Source of the DNA: Listeria fleischmannii subsp. fleischmannii LU2006-1
GTDB taxonomy: Bacteria > Bacillota > Bacilli > Lactobacillales > Listeriaceae
Reading direction: 5' to 3'
Length of the DNA: 56,348 bases
Assembly (NCBI RefSeq): GCF_000344175.1
Contig: NZ_ALWW01000006.1
Coordinates: 36-56,383 of the forward strand
Of this stretch, positions 43,624-52,572 are shown piece after piece; within the stretch, counting starts at the first letter, position 1; every line of letters begins with the position of its first letter. The translations under genes and the position numbers were made by a program. Below the pieces are notes generated by a model that was not told the DNA's origin, made no database searches, and worked only from the letters and a program-made list of their open reading frames with translations.

Positions 43624-45976
43624 TTGAAAATCAAGCTTTATATAGGAACTTTACTGTTCCTACTGTCCATTATGAGTGCAAACCAGGCACTGGCGCAAAC
43701 ACCCCAAGATCAAAAGAAATCTCTTGAAAATTGGAAAATAGCTCTTACGGGAACTGCTTTCCCCACATCCAACACCCATTTAAATTTAACTCTAAAGGAA
43801 AAAGAATCCGAGTTGCAAAATACGATTTTGCCCAAGATAAACACTTCTCCTAACACACCGTACTTGTTTTCAAACATAAAAGATTGGAAAACAAACACCA
43901 CACAAATTACGATTACCTCAACTAACATCGAAAAAATGGCACTCCTTTATCAAACACCTAACTCTAAATATTATCACAATCCCGCGTTACAACAACAGAT
44001 TTCATTTGCCTTAGATTGGTTTTACAAAAACATGTACAATGAAAAAACAACAAACACATACGGCGGCTGGTATGACTGGCAAATTGGCACACCTATCACA
44101 CTTGTGAACACTTTAACTTTAATGAAAGAAAATACTGATAAATATTTATTTCAAAATCTTCTAAACTCAATAAACCATGCTCTTCCAGCCACCATCTCAG
44201 ATACGTCTATCGGAACGGGCGCCAATCGAATCAATAAAGGTTTCGCCCTTTTAATGAGCGGGGTACTAGGCGATAATCAGGCCAAAATAGATTTAGGGAC
44301 TGAAATAATAAAACGCGTTTATCTGCCCGTTCAATCAGGCGATGGTTTTTATTCAGACGGAACATTTATTCAACACTCGAATACGCCTTATACAAGTGGA
44401 TACGGTGCTGAAGTCATTGCCCGAAGCGCAGATATTTATCAACTATTCGCTGGCACGCAAACCATGAGTTCCCAAAGAAGCTTGCCAAGTATTTTCACAT
44501 ATCTTGATACCACTTATTTACCCGTTCTTTATAAAAATGAGGTTTTAGACATGACCCGAGGTAGAGGTATTTCACTAAAAGCCATTAGCAATGAACAAAT
44601 TGCCAACACTCTTATCTACGACATGCTTATCGTTAGTCAAAAAAACAAAGATGTTGCGTATCGCGCCAAATTTGCTACGCGCTTAAAGGCCTCTATTGTT
44701 CAATCAGCTACTAGCCCTGATTTTTACAAAAAACTCACACTCCCACAGGCCCAACACTTTCAAAATCTACTTCAAAATACAAGTATATCCGCTCAGTACC
44801 CTAGTCAAACCCATAATAAAATGATGCCCTATGCTAGCCAGGTGATCGATACAAAACCCACTTATGTAGCAGCTTTAAGCATGTTTTCGAAAAGAATATC
44901 GGCATTTGAAAGTATCGGAGGACAAAATTTGCTTGGCTTCTATACAGGAACTGGCGCTTTATCCATTTATAATAATGGGGATGCCGCTCTTAAAGGCAAT
45001 TACTATCCAACCGTTGATATGACGAGCTTACCTGGTACAACAACTGACCACAAAACCAAATCTATTACAGCTGATAACTTAAAATATTTAAATCCTTATT
45101 CTTGGTCTGGCGGCATTTCTGATCAAACATTCGGCTCTGCCACCATGCAGTATAGCTTGAAAAACGTGACTGGAAGCTCTCTTATGGCACGCAAATCTTG
45201 GTTTTTCCTAAATGGAAAAAATTGTCGCTTTAGGTTCCGGCATTTCTTCTAAAGAGAACCTGAACACCGAAACGATTGTTGAAAATCGGCAATTGACTAA
45301 TCCTACAAACGCCTTTTCAGTTGGCGGAACTACACTTTCAACAGGCCAAACCAAAACGGTGAGTAATGTGAAATGGGCCTATTTAAACGGCTCCTCGCAA
45401 AACGAAAGCATGGGTTATGTTTTCCCGGCGGCAACTACCGTTACAAGTTATAAAAAAGTACAGTCAGGCGACTGGAAAACTTTAAACACGCGAAATAGTC
45501 CTAGTCCAGTTAGTGCGACTTATGCGGGTCTAAGGATACCTCACGGGAAAGCACCTCAAAATAAAAGCTACAGTTATATTTTACTGCCAGGTAAATCTAA
45601 ACAAGCTACTGAAGCTTACAGTAAAAAAATGGATGTTGAAATTCGGGCCAATAATTTAAACCAACAGGCTGTTTTTGATAAATCTCAAAATCTTTGGATA
45701 GGGAACTTTTTACAGCCTAGCAGTCTAAATGGCTACGCGGCCAAGACGCGCGGGTCGATGATGGTTAAAAAAGCAAGTGGCAGCGAAAAAATTGTCATTT
45801 CCGATCCTTCGATGGAGCAATCAAAAGTGACTTTCCTAGTGCCACAACAAACTGGCTATAAATTAAAAAGAAAAAGTCCTGAAATCACCTATTCCACACA
45901 AGGAAAAAATTGGCTCATTCAGGTTAATACTTCAGCCAAAAACGGCGCGTCATTCACGATTCTTTTTGGGAAATAG
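43624..45976 (+). pseudogene. Secreted PL8-family polysaccharide lyase (hyaluronate/chondroitin/xanthan lyase type), frameshifted
   Basis: Signal peptide (MKIKLYIGTLLFLLSIMSANQALA, cut near residue 25) then an alpha/alpha toroid with PL8 features: YGGWYDWQIGTP near 150 (asparagine/tryptophan region), GTGANRINKGF near 200, GFYSDGTFIQHSNTPYTSGYG near 241-261 (catalytic His and Tyr) and MTRGRGIS near 315 (Arg). The frame breaks at six A (45216-45221). Removing one base continues LNGKIVALGSGISSKENLNTETIVENR into the beta-sandwich domains, about 783 residues in total. The enzyme would cleave uronic-acid polysaccharides by beta-elimination outside the cell. TTG start after GAGGGGG. The exact substrate is not determined. 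Confidence 0.85.
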
Positions 45977-46003
45977 CTTGTGACTTAAAATGGTTAAGCC
46001 AAA

Positions 46004-46044
46004 GAAAAACGCCCTTTTTAAATTCCAAAAAGGGCGTTTTTTTA

Positions 46045-46045
<1 letters not shown>
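46004..46045. terminator. Bidirectional terminator between the lyase and pstA
   Basis: AAAAACGCCCTTTTT pairs with AAAAAGGGCGTTTTT around AAATTCC, with A and T tracts on either side, between two convergent genes. Confidence 0.9.
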
Positions 46046-46377
<332 letters not shown>

Positions 46378-46475
46378 TTACATCCCCTTCGAAGTACTTT
46401 TTTTTATTATATCAAAAATATTGACCCAGACTCATCATTTTGCTTTTTCGCGTCATTTATAAGTCACACCGAGTG

Positions 46476-47099
46476 TTAGCTTAGCCGCTCCAAAATCAGC
46501 TTCAAAATTTCATCCGTAATCTCATCGGGCGTACGGTTTGCGTCAATTCGTTTGAAGCGACTTGGGAACATCGCCATAATTTCCTTATAGCCTTTTTGTA
46601 CCTTATCGTGGAAGCTAATATCTTCTTTATCAAGCCGATTAATTTCGCGCCCACGACTTGCCGCAATACGCTCTAACCCCGTCGCCGCATCTACATCCAA
46701 ATAAAAAGTTATGTCAGGTAACGTCTCGCCTACCGCAAATAAATTGATATTTAGTACTTCTTCTATTCCTATACCACGACCTGCCCCTTGATAAGCAAGT
46801 GAACTATCAATAAACCGATCACAAAGCACAGTTTTCCCTGCCTGAAGTGCTGGCCTAATTTTTTCAACCACATGTTGCCTACGAGCCCCTGCAATCAAAA
46901 GCGCTTCCGTACGCGGATCCATTTCTTCGTTACCAATTCCAAGCACAATTTCTCGCACTTTTTCCGAAATTGGGCTTCCACCCGGTTCACGTGTCTTAAT
47001 AAAATCAATGCCACTTTGCTTCATTTTTTCTTCTAATAAACGCATTGTTGTTGTTTTCCCTGACCCATCCGGTCCCTCAAGTGTAATAAATAACCCCAT
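46476..47099 (-). CDS. tmk: Thymidylate kinase
   Basis: Phosphorylates dTMP to dTDP. 207 residues from the ATG at 47099 (GGAGAGG upstream; an in-frame ATG at 47120 is further up). P-loop [11 protein letters not shown] near 7-17, DR in [19 protein letters not shown] near 90-108 and the lid region [16 protein letters not shown] near 145 define the family. Essential housekeeping gene, conserved upstream of pstA. Confidence 0.96.
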   Translation of the reverse strand: MGLFITLEGPDGSGKTTTMRLLEEKMKQSGIDFIKTREPGGSPISEKVREIVLGIGNEEMDPRTEALLIAGARRQHVVEKIRPALQAGKTVLCDRFIDSSLAYQGAGRGIGIEEVLNINLFAVGETLPDITFYLDVDAATGLERIAASRGREINRLDKEDISFHDKVQKGYKEIMAMFPSRFKRIDANRTPDEITDEILKLILERLS

Positions 47100-47216
47100 C
47101 GTTTCCTCTCCTTCAAGCAAATCTCTTATTGATTATATCATAGATACGCATATATCTATGTGAATTGTTTATAAGAAACGGATTCTACAGTGAGCATGAC
47201 ATTATTTATATTTTTT

Positions 47217-47276
47217 GTAAACTTTACTTTACATTGAATTATTTTTTCTATATACTTTATGTAAAGTAAAGTTTAC
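47217..47276 (+). promoter_or_regulatory. Promoter inside an 18-base perfect inverted repeat
   Basis: GTAAACTTTACTTTACAT (47217-47234) and its exact reverse complement (47259-47276) flank a 24-base core. A near-consensus promoter lies between them: TTTACA (47228-47233), 17 bases, TATACT (47251-47256). Each arm contains a CTTTAC/TTTACA direct repeat. Binding would block both the -35 and the initiation region. The repressor is probably the XRE protein encoded 17 bases further on. Confidence 0.8.
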
Positions 47277-47292
47277 AGGGATGTGTTAAATC

Positions 47293-47490
47293 GTGCTTCG
47301 TAATTGTATCAAGAAATGTCGCACAGAAAAAGAAATTTCTCAAGAAGAATTGGCCAAAGCAGTAGGAGTTTCCAGACAAACGATACACGCCATCGAAAAA
47401 GGAAGTTACAACCCTAGTTTAGAACTCAGCTTTAAATTATCTCTTTACTTCAACAAGACTATCGAAGAATTATTCCAATACACGAGGTGA
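47293..47490 (+). CDS. Small XRE-family regulator (YozG-like)
   Basis: 65-residue Cro/CI-type DNA-binding protein, essentially one helix-turn-helix domain: RTEKEISQEELAKAVGVSRQTIHAIEKGSYNPSLELSFKLSLYFNKTIEELF. Such small regulators often pair with an integral membrane protein gene just downstream. Here one follows after 4 bases. GTG start, with an AGGGATG sequence about 10 bases before. Preceded by an 18-base inverted repeat covering its promoter, so autoregulation is likely. Confidence 0.9.
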   Translation: MLRNCIKKCRTEKEISQEELAKAVGVSRQTIHAIEKGSYNPSLELSFKLSLYFNKTIEELFQYTR

Positions 47491-47494
47491 TTTT

Positions 47495-47896
47495 ATGAGA
47501 AAATACATCATTCACGTTTCTTTCTATCTACTAGCTTTAGTATATGGCACTCTTTTAGGATTAGTCATATCTGGCTCACCTTTAACCAAATCTTATTTAT
47601 CAGACGAATTCACTTACTTAATCGGAGGGCTATTCGGAGCACTAATGGGAATAATCCTTGTATTCCCGGATATCAAAAAACGCTTAGACCGAAACGAAGT
47701 AGACGAGCGCTATATTCAAAAGAGAGGACAATTTTCATTTTATTTTTTAATCATGCTATTTATTTCTATACCTGTTCTTTTATTCTTCTTCAATTTAAAT
47801 GGCACCTTCGAGATTCATACCAAAGCTATCGCAAAATGCGTATTTATTCTAATTATCCTATACTCAGCTGGACTTTATTTTATGAAAAAGCGATAA
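47495..47896 (+). CDS. Four-helix membrane protein paired with an XRE regulator
   Basis: 133 residues with four hydrophobic segments (about 5-27, 40-60, 78-98, 110-129) and a charged cytoplasmic loop DIKKRLDRNEVDERYIQKRGQ between helices 2 and 3. The loop resembles the DERY/ER motif of DUF2178-type proteins that accompany small XRE regulators. Function unknown; a sensor or modulator of the regulator is possible. The gene follows the regulator by 4 bases with GAGG at the boundary, so the two are translationally linked. Confidence 0.75.
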   Translation: MRKYIIHVSFYLLALVYGTLLGLVISGSPLTKSYLSDEFTYLIGGLFGALMGIILVFPDIKKRLDRNEVDERYIQKRGQFSFYFLIMLFISIPVLLFFFNLNGTFEIHTKAIAKCVFILIILYSAGLYFMKKR

Positions 47897-48024
47897 ATCA
47901 TCCATAATAAACAATGTCTAAAAGGTAAGAAATTCTCCGCATACTATAATCTCCTCTATTTGTCTTTTGCAACGTTAACCGACATCATTCAAGTTCAACG
48001 AATCACAATTCTATTGCAGATTCA

Positions 48025-48062
48025 AAAAAGGGAGGTCACTTTGCAAAGTGACCTCCCTTTAT
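48025..48062. terminator. Bidirectional terminator before the decarboxylase gene end
   Basis: AAGGGAGGTCACTTT pairs with AAAGTGACCTCCCTT around GC, a 15-base perfect stem flanked by A6 and TTT. It separates the XRE/membrane module from the convergent decarboxylase gene. The stretch 47897-48024 shows nothing else recognisable. Confidence 0.9.
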
Positions 48063-48079
48063 AAACATATTGAACTCAC

Positions 48080-49459
48080 TCATACATAAACCGCAATTTC
48101 ACCTTCTTTTAACCTTTCTCCCCCGTGGAAATGTTTGCCGGAAATGGCTTTTAAAAAAGCAATATGCGCTTCCGTCAGTTTTTCTCCGCGAAGGACGCCG
48201 GGAATGCCAGGCGGGTAGACCGATACATTTTCGGCTGCGACAGCATGGAGAGCTTGGTCGAGCTTTATAAAAACACTATTTCGTTCTGCCATTTCCGCGT
48301 ATGAAAGCGAAAGCACGGTGATTTCAGGCGGGGCGAATTGAAATGTATCAAGCGGAACAGCGGGTTTAGGCAGCGCCTGCAGTGTATGAAGCGGGTCAAA
48401 CCTTATCCCCTTTTTAATCAGCGGTAAAATCAGTAGAACTTGCTTGTCATCTGAAAGTTCCGGGTAGTAGCCGTTTGCTTCAAAGTGAGCCGCAATGTCA
48501 TAGCCGGAGTAGCCGTCTTTTCGAACTATCAGCTTAAGCGAGTCATCGGGAAGTAAAACCGTATAGCCCGCCTCTTCCAGAAAATCTATCCATTTGGCGC
48601 GCATTTCTAAAAAAGCTTTTAAATCATCTTCTGAATAAGTAGCAACAAACTGGCGCGCGAAGTCGAGCGAAGCCATAACTAGGTAGGACGGGCTGCTTGT
48701 TTGCACCATTTGAAGATAGCGCCGAATATCCGACAGACGCGCTGAATCCGAATTGATATGTAAAAAAGCCCCCATCGTCAGTGCCGGAAGGGTTTTGTGC
48801 GCCGACTGAACCACAGCATCTGCCCCTAAACGAAGCGCATCTTGCGGAAAATGAGCATTAGCCACAAAATGGGCCCCGTGCGCAGCGTCCAATAAAGCAA
48901 GCGCCCCAAACTCGTGAATCACCTTCACCGCCTCCGCTAAATCAAAAGTCGTCCCGTAATAACTCGGATAGGTCAAAACAGCCGCACAAATATCGGGATA
49001 TTTATGAAATGCCCGCAAAATCGCATCCGCCTCTACACCACTTGAAACACCTGTTAAAAGATCTTTTTTTGTGTTTAAAAAAACAGGCCGAGCTCCTGCA
49101 AGTTCCAAAGCATGAATAACCGATTTATGAGCATCGCGAGTCACCAAAACGCGCTCTCCGCGCTTTACTGCAGTAAGTATCATCGCTAAGTTTCCACTTG
49201 TTGTTCCGCCAACTAAGAAGAAGCTTTTTTTAGCGCCGTACGCCGAACTGAGTAAAGCTTCCGCATCACGAATGGCCGCTTCAGGGTGGTGCAAATCATC
49301 CATTCCGCTTATTTCCGTTAAATCATATTTTAAAATATCTTGCCACATTTCATTATATAAAACACCATTTTTATGCCCCGGAACATGCAATGAAATCGGA
49401 TTTTGACCCTCGTGTTCTTTCATTTTCGAAAGTAGCGGCACCGCTTTTTGATTCGTCAT
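48080..49459 (-). CDS. Orn/Lys/Arg decarboxylase family PLP enzyme (YaaO-like)
   Basis: 459-residue fold-type I PLP enzyme. Visible are the cofactor-binding GGTTSGNLAMILTAVKRGERVLV near 86, DAAHGAHFV near 200, and the Schiff-base lysine in VVQSAHKTLPALTMGAFLH near 225. A small C-terminal domain begins near 370. It lacks the large extra domains of inducible lysine decarboxylases, like B. subtilis YaaO. In Bacillus and Listeria it lies next to tmk. Here the XRE/membrane module separates the two, and it is transcribed toward tmk. The substrate (lysine, arginine or ornithine) cannot be told from sequence. Confidence 0.9.
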   Translation of the reverse strand: MTNQKAVPLLSKMKEHEGQNPISLHVPGHKNGVLYNEMWQDILKYDLTEISGMDDLHHPEAAIRDAEALLSSAYGAKKSFFLVGGTTSGNLAMILTAVKRGERVLVTRDAHKSVIHALELAGARPVFLNTKKDLLTGVSSGVEADAILRAFHKYPDICAAVLTYPSYYGTTFDLAEAVKVIHEFGALALLDAAHGAHFVANAHFPQDALRLGADAVVQSAHKTLPALTMGAFLHINSDSARLSDIRRYLQMVQTSSPSYLVMASLDFARQFVATYSEDDLKAFLEMRAKWIDFLEEAGYTVLLPDDSLKLIVRKDGYSGYDIAAHFEANGYYPELSDDKQVLLILPLIKKGIRFDPLHTLQALPKPAVPLDTFQFAPPEITVLSLSYAEMAERNSVFIKLDQALHAVAAENVSVYPPGIPGVLRGEKLTEAHIAFLKAISGKHFHGGERLKEGEIAVYV

Positions 49460-49518
49460 GACAACCCCTCCTTTATCCTATATTATTGTAGCATTTTTAT
49501 AAAAGGAATGCTTTCAGT

Positions 49519-49533
49519 TAAGCGTTTACATGA
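49519..49533 (+). promoter_or_regulatory. Partial cre-like site upstream of dhaK
   Basis: GTTAAGCGTTTACA matches the central AANCGNW and the right CA of the CcpA cre consensus but has GT where TG is expected at the left edge. It lies about 80 bases upstream of dhaK, close to a TATAAT. Catabolite control of dihydroxyacetone use would be sensible, but the match is incomplete. Confidence 0.4.
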
Positions 49534-49612
49534 AAAACGTATTATAATAAAGTTTAACAAGATAATCATAGGGAAATTTTAACTATAGAGTAATTTGGAG
49601 GAGGTTTTTTTA

Positions 49613-50605
49613 ATGAAAAAAATTATCAATCGTACGGACCAAGTTGTCGAACAGATGGTAGAAGGCATTGTAAAATCACATCCAGATTTAATTGAACGAA
49701 TTCCAAACACACGCGTTATCGCGCGAACTGACAAAGGGCCCGGGAAAGTCGGCTTAGTCAGCGGCGGTGGTTCAGGCCATGAACCTGCTCATGCGGGTTA
49801 TGTAGGACGTGGTATGCTTTCGGCTGCCGTTTGCGGAGATGTTTTTACTTCTCCAACACCAGATCAAATTCATGAAGGTATTAAAGCTGCTAATCAAGGA
49901 AAAGGCGTCCTTTTAATTGTTAAAAATTATACGGGCGATGTGATGAATTTTGATATGGCAAAAGAACTTGCTGAAATGGATGACATTGAAGTCGACCAAA
50001 TTATTATTGATGATGATATTTCTGTTGAAGACAGCACATTTACTACGGGTAGACGTGGCGTTGCTGGCACGGTTTTAGTTCATAAAATTGTCGGTGCCGC
50101 GGCAGAAGCCGGAGCTAGCTTGCAAGAACTAAAGGCACTCGGTGAAAAAGTCGTGAAATCCATTAAAACCATTGGCGTAGCACTAACACCGTGCACCGTC
50201 CCAGAAGTCGGACATCCTGGCTTTGAACTCGGTCCAGATGAAATCGAACTTGGCATCGGTATTCACGGTGAACCTGGTTTTAGCCGCGAAAAAATTATGC
50301 CTTCAAAAGATCTCGCGAAACAGCTTTTTGATCGTATTAACAAGGAGCATCATTTCATATCTGGGGATAAGGTTGTCGTTCTTGTGAATGGAATGGGCGG
50401 GACGCCACTAATGGAACAATACATTTTCGCAAATGACGTGCATGAACTTTTAGGCGCAGCGCATGTCGATGTTGAAAAAACAATTGTTGGTGATTACATG
50501 ACATCGCTTGAAATGGCTGGTCTATCGCTCACTATTTTAAAACTAGAGGACGAAAGATGGGTCGACATGCTAAATATTCCTGTACAAACGATTGCTTGGA
50601 AATAA
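49613..50605 (+). CDS. dhaK: Dihydroxyacetone kinase subunit DhaK
   Basis: 330-residue substrate-binding subunit of the PTS-dependent dihydroxyacetone kinase. SGGGSGHEPAHAGYVGRGML near 50-70, GDVMNFDMAKELA near 107 and the covalent-binding histidine in LGIGIHGEPGF near 218. DhaL-bound ADP is phosphorylated by DhaM and transfers to the sugar held here. The ATG at 49613 follows GGAGGAGG, and an in-frame ATG at 49595 lies inside that site. Confidence 0.95.
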   Translation: MKKIINRTDQVVEQMVEGIVKSHPDLIERIPNTRVIARTDKGPGKVGLVSGGGSGHEPAHAGYVGRGMLSAAVCGDVFTSPTPDQIHEGIKAANQGKGVLLIVKNYTGDVMNFDMAKELAEMDDIEVDQIIIDDDISVEDSTFTTGRRGVAGTVLVHKIVGAAAEAGASLQELKALGEKVVKSIKTIGVALTPCTVPEVGHPGFELGPDEIELGIGIHGEPGFSREKIMPSKDLAKQLFDRINKEHHFISGDKVVVLVNGMGGTPLMEQYIFANDVHELLGAAHVDVEKTIVGDYMTSLEMAGLSLTILKLEDERWVDMLNIPVQTIAWK

Positions 50606-50618
50606 GGAGGACATGACA

Positions 50619-51221
50619 ATGGTTTATGATAAAAATTGGGCGCTAACTTGGCTAAATGATTTTGCGGATAAAATTGCAGAAAATAAGCAGCTTTTAAGCG
50701 ATTTAGACCAGGCGATTGGCGACGGAGACCACGGTATCAATATGGCGCGTGGTTTAGCGGAACTAAAAAAAGTACTGGCGGAAAAGCCACCCGAAACATT
50801 AAAAGACGTTTTTAAGGTGACCGCTATGACGCTTCTTAGTAAGGTAGGCGGCGCATCTGGCCCGCTCTACGGTTCTGCTTTTTTAAATATTAGTAAAGCC
50901 ATAAACGCCGATACATTAACAAAAGAAGAACTTATAGATGCTCTTGAATCGGGTTTAGCTGGCATTGAAAACCGCGGAAAATCACACGCGCATGAAAAAA
51001 CGATGATTGATGTTTGGGAGCCCGTTATCCACGTAATGCGTCAAAACGAATTTTCAAATGACGCGATTTTGGCCGCACTTGAAAAAACAAAAGATATGAA
51101 GGCTACAAAAGGCCGCGCCTCGTACTTAGGAGAACGTTCAATTGGGCATCTCGATCCTGGAGCGTATTCGTCCGCCCTACTTTTTGAATCCCTTTTAAAC
51201 AGTGAGGAGGTTGCAAAATGA
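50619..51221 (+). CDS. dhaL: Dihydroxyacetone kinase subunit DhaL
   Basis: 200-residue ADP-binding subunit. DLDQAIGDGDHGINMARG near 29-46 supplies the Mg-binding aspartates and LLSKVGGASGPLYGSAFL near 75-92 the nucleotide loop; RGRASYLGERSIGHLDPGA near 165 is also conserved. I chose the ATG at 50619, 8 bases after AAGGAGG; earlier in-frame ATGs at 50592 and 50613 are misplaced relative to it. Ends in an ATGA overlap with dhaM. Confidence 0.94.
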   Translation: MVYDKNWALTWLNDFADKIAENKQLLSDLDQAIGDGDHGINMARGLAELKKVLAEKPPETLKDVFKVTAMTLLSKVGGASGPLYGSAFLNISKAINADTLTKEELIDALESGLAGIENRGKSHAHEKTMIDVWEPVIHVMRQNEFSNDAILAALEKTKDMKATKGRASYLGERSIGHLDPGAYSSALLFESLLNSEEVAK

Positions 51222-51592
51222 AAAAACCATACGGCATTGTTATTATTTCGCACTCCGCAAATGTGGCGAAAGGGGTATTTGATATCGTCAGTCAGGTCGC
51301 CTTAGATGTCTCAATCACATATGCTGGCGGAACCGATGAGGGCGATATTGGGACTAGTTTTGATAAAGTAAACGAGGCTTTCGAGCAAAATGAAGCGGAC
51401 AAAGTTTATGCATTTTATGATCTTGGTAGCGCCAAAATGAACATTGAAACCGTCATGGAGCTCTCCGAAAAAGAAATTATTTTATTTAACGCCCCTATTT
51501 TAGAAGGCGCCTATGCCACTGCGGCACAAATTCAAATGGACGAAAAACCCGAAGTTATCCAAGCGAATTTAAAGTCTATTGAAATCAAATAA
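51218..51592 (+). CDS. dhaM: Dihydroxyacetone kinase phosphotransfer subunit DhaM (IIA domain)
   Basis: 124 residues, a single mannose-type IIA domain. The phosphorylated histidine is H12 in IVIISHSANVAKGV, with AGGTDEGDIGTSFDKV near 40 and FYDLGSAKMNIETVMEL near 67. It lacks the extra HPr and EI-like domains of E. coli DhaM, as usual in Firmicutes, so it takes phosphate from general HPr. Third gene of the dha operon. Confidence 0.94.
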   Translation: MKKPYGIVIISHSANVAKGVFDIVSQVALDVSITYAGGTDEGDIGTSFDKVNEAFEQNEADKVYAFYDLGSAKMNIETVMELSEKEIILFNAPILEGAYATAAQIQMDEKPEVIQANLKSIEIK

Positions 51593-51624
51593 TCAGGGGG
51601 GCCTATTTTGGGCCTCCTTTTAAA
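51593..51624 (+). terminator. Terminator after dhaM
   Basis: GGGGGCC pairs with GGCCTCC (one G-U pair) around TATTTTG, followed by TTTTAAAA, directly after the dhaM stop. Confidence 0.8.
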
Positions 51625-51683
51625 ATTGCTTCTAGTGTTATTTTTCTGCTATCATAAGGTAAATAGTTTTAGGGGGAGATAAA

Positions 51684-52532
51684 ATGGCCAAGTCTTTTTC
51701 TGATGATATCGTATTAAATAACGGGGTTTCCATGCCAGTTCATGGGTTTGGGGCCTATAAAATTATTGATGAGAATGAATTGCGAAACTCACTTGAAACG
51801 GCGGTAGATGCTGGTTATCGCCTTTTTGATACTGCTACTTTTTACCGAAACGAAGCTTCTATCGGACAGTTTTTTCAATCTGCAGGGTTAAAGCGAGACG
51901 AATTTTTCGTGACAACGAAAGTTTGGAACACAGATCAGGGGTATGATAAGACACAAAAAGCGTTTGAAAATTCCCTTAAAAAGTTGCAACTTGACCAAAT
52001 TGACTTATATTTAGTTCACTGGCCAAAACAAGAAACTTTTTTTGAAACTTGGAAAGCTTTAGAAAAACTATACGATGAGGGTTTAATACGCGCTATCGGC
52101 GTTTCAAATTTTGAAGCGCACCATCTTGACCGGCTTTCTACAAAAGCAAATGTCCTGCCGGCTGTCGACCAAATCGAAACACATCCCTACTTTCCCAATC
52201 ATTTACTACACGACTATTTAGAAAAATTACATATTGCTCACCAGGCCTGGAGTCCACTTGGCAGAGGACCTGTTTTAGAAGAAAATGAACTAAAGAAAAT
52301 CGGTCAGCGTTATAATAAAACTGCGGCACAAGTCGTTTTACGTTGGCATATCCAAAACCAGGTAGCCATTATTCCAAAATCTGAAAATCCAAAACGAATT
52401 CGCGAAAACGCCGATATTTACGACTTCGAACTAACGCGCGAAGAAATGATAGTCATTAACAATTTAAATCGTGGCGAACGCGTAAGTAACGCACCAGATG
52501 TTATCTATGTTCGTACCGAGCCTGAAAACTAA
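51684..52532 (+). CDS. Aldo/keto reductase
   Basis: 282-residue NADPH-dependent oxidoreductase of the AKR superfamily (2,5-diketogluconate reductase-like). DAGYRLFDTATFYRNEASIG near 48-67 carries the catalytic Asp and Tyr, FFVTTKVWNTD near 74 the lysine, and LYLVHWPK near 107 the histidine. IIPKSENPKRIRENADIYDFELT near 230 binds the cofactor phosphate. GGGGGAG precedes the ATG. Single gene with its own terminator. Substrate unknown. Confidence 0.9.
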   Translation: MAKSFSDDIVLNNGVSMPVHGFGAYKIIDENELRNSLETAVDAGYRLFDTATFYRNEASIGQFFQSAGLKRDEFFVTTKVWNTDQGYDKTQKAFENSLKKLQLDQIDLYLVHWPKQETFFETWKALEKLYDEGLIRAIGVSNFEAHHLDRLSTKANVLPAVDQIETHPYFPNHLLHDYLEKLHIAHQAWSPLGRGPVLEENELKKIGQRYNKTAAQVVLRWHIQNQVAIIPKSENPKRIRENADIYDFELTREEMIVINNLNRGERVSNAPDVIYVRTEPEN

Positions 52533-52568
52533 AAAAACCTCGACCTTGATAAGGTCGAGGTTTTTTAA
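52532..52568. terminator. Bidirectional terminator between the aldo/keto reductase and the EPS genes
   Basis: CCTCGACCTT and AAGGTCGAGG make a 10-base stem around GAT with flanking A7 and T6. It closes both the reductase gene and the convergent polysaccharide operon. Confidence 0.93.
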
Positions 52569-52572
52569 AAAA

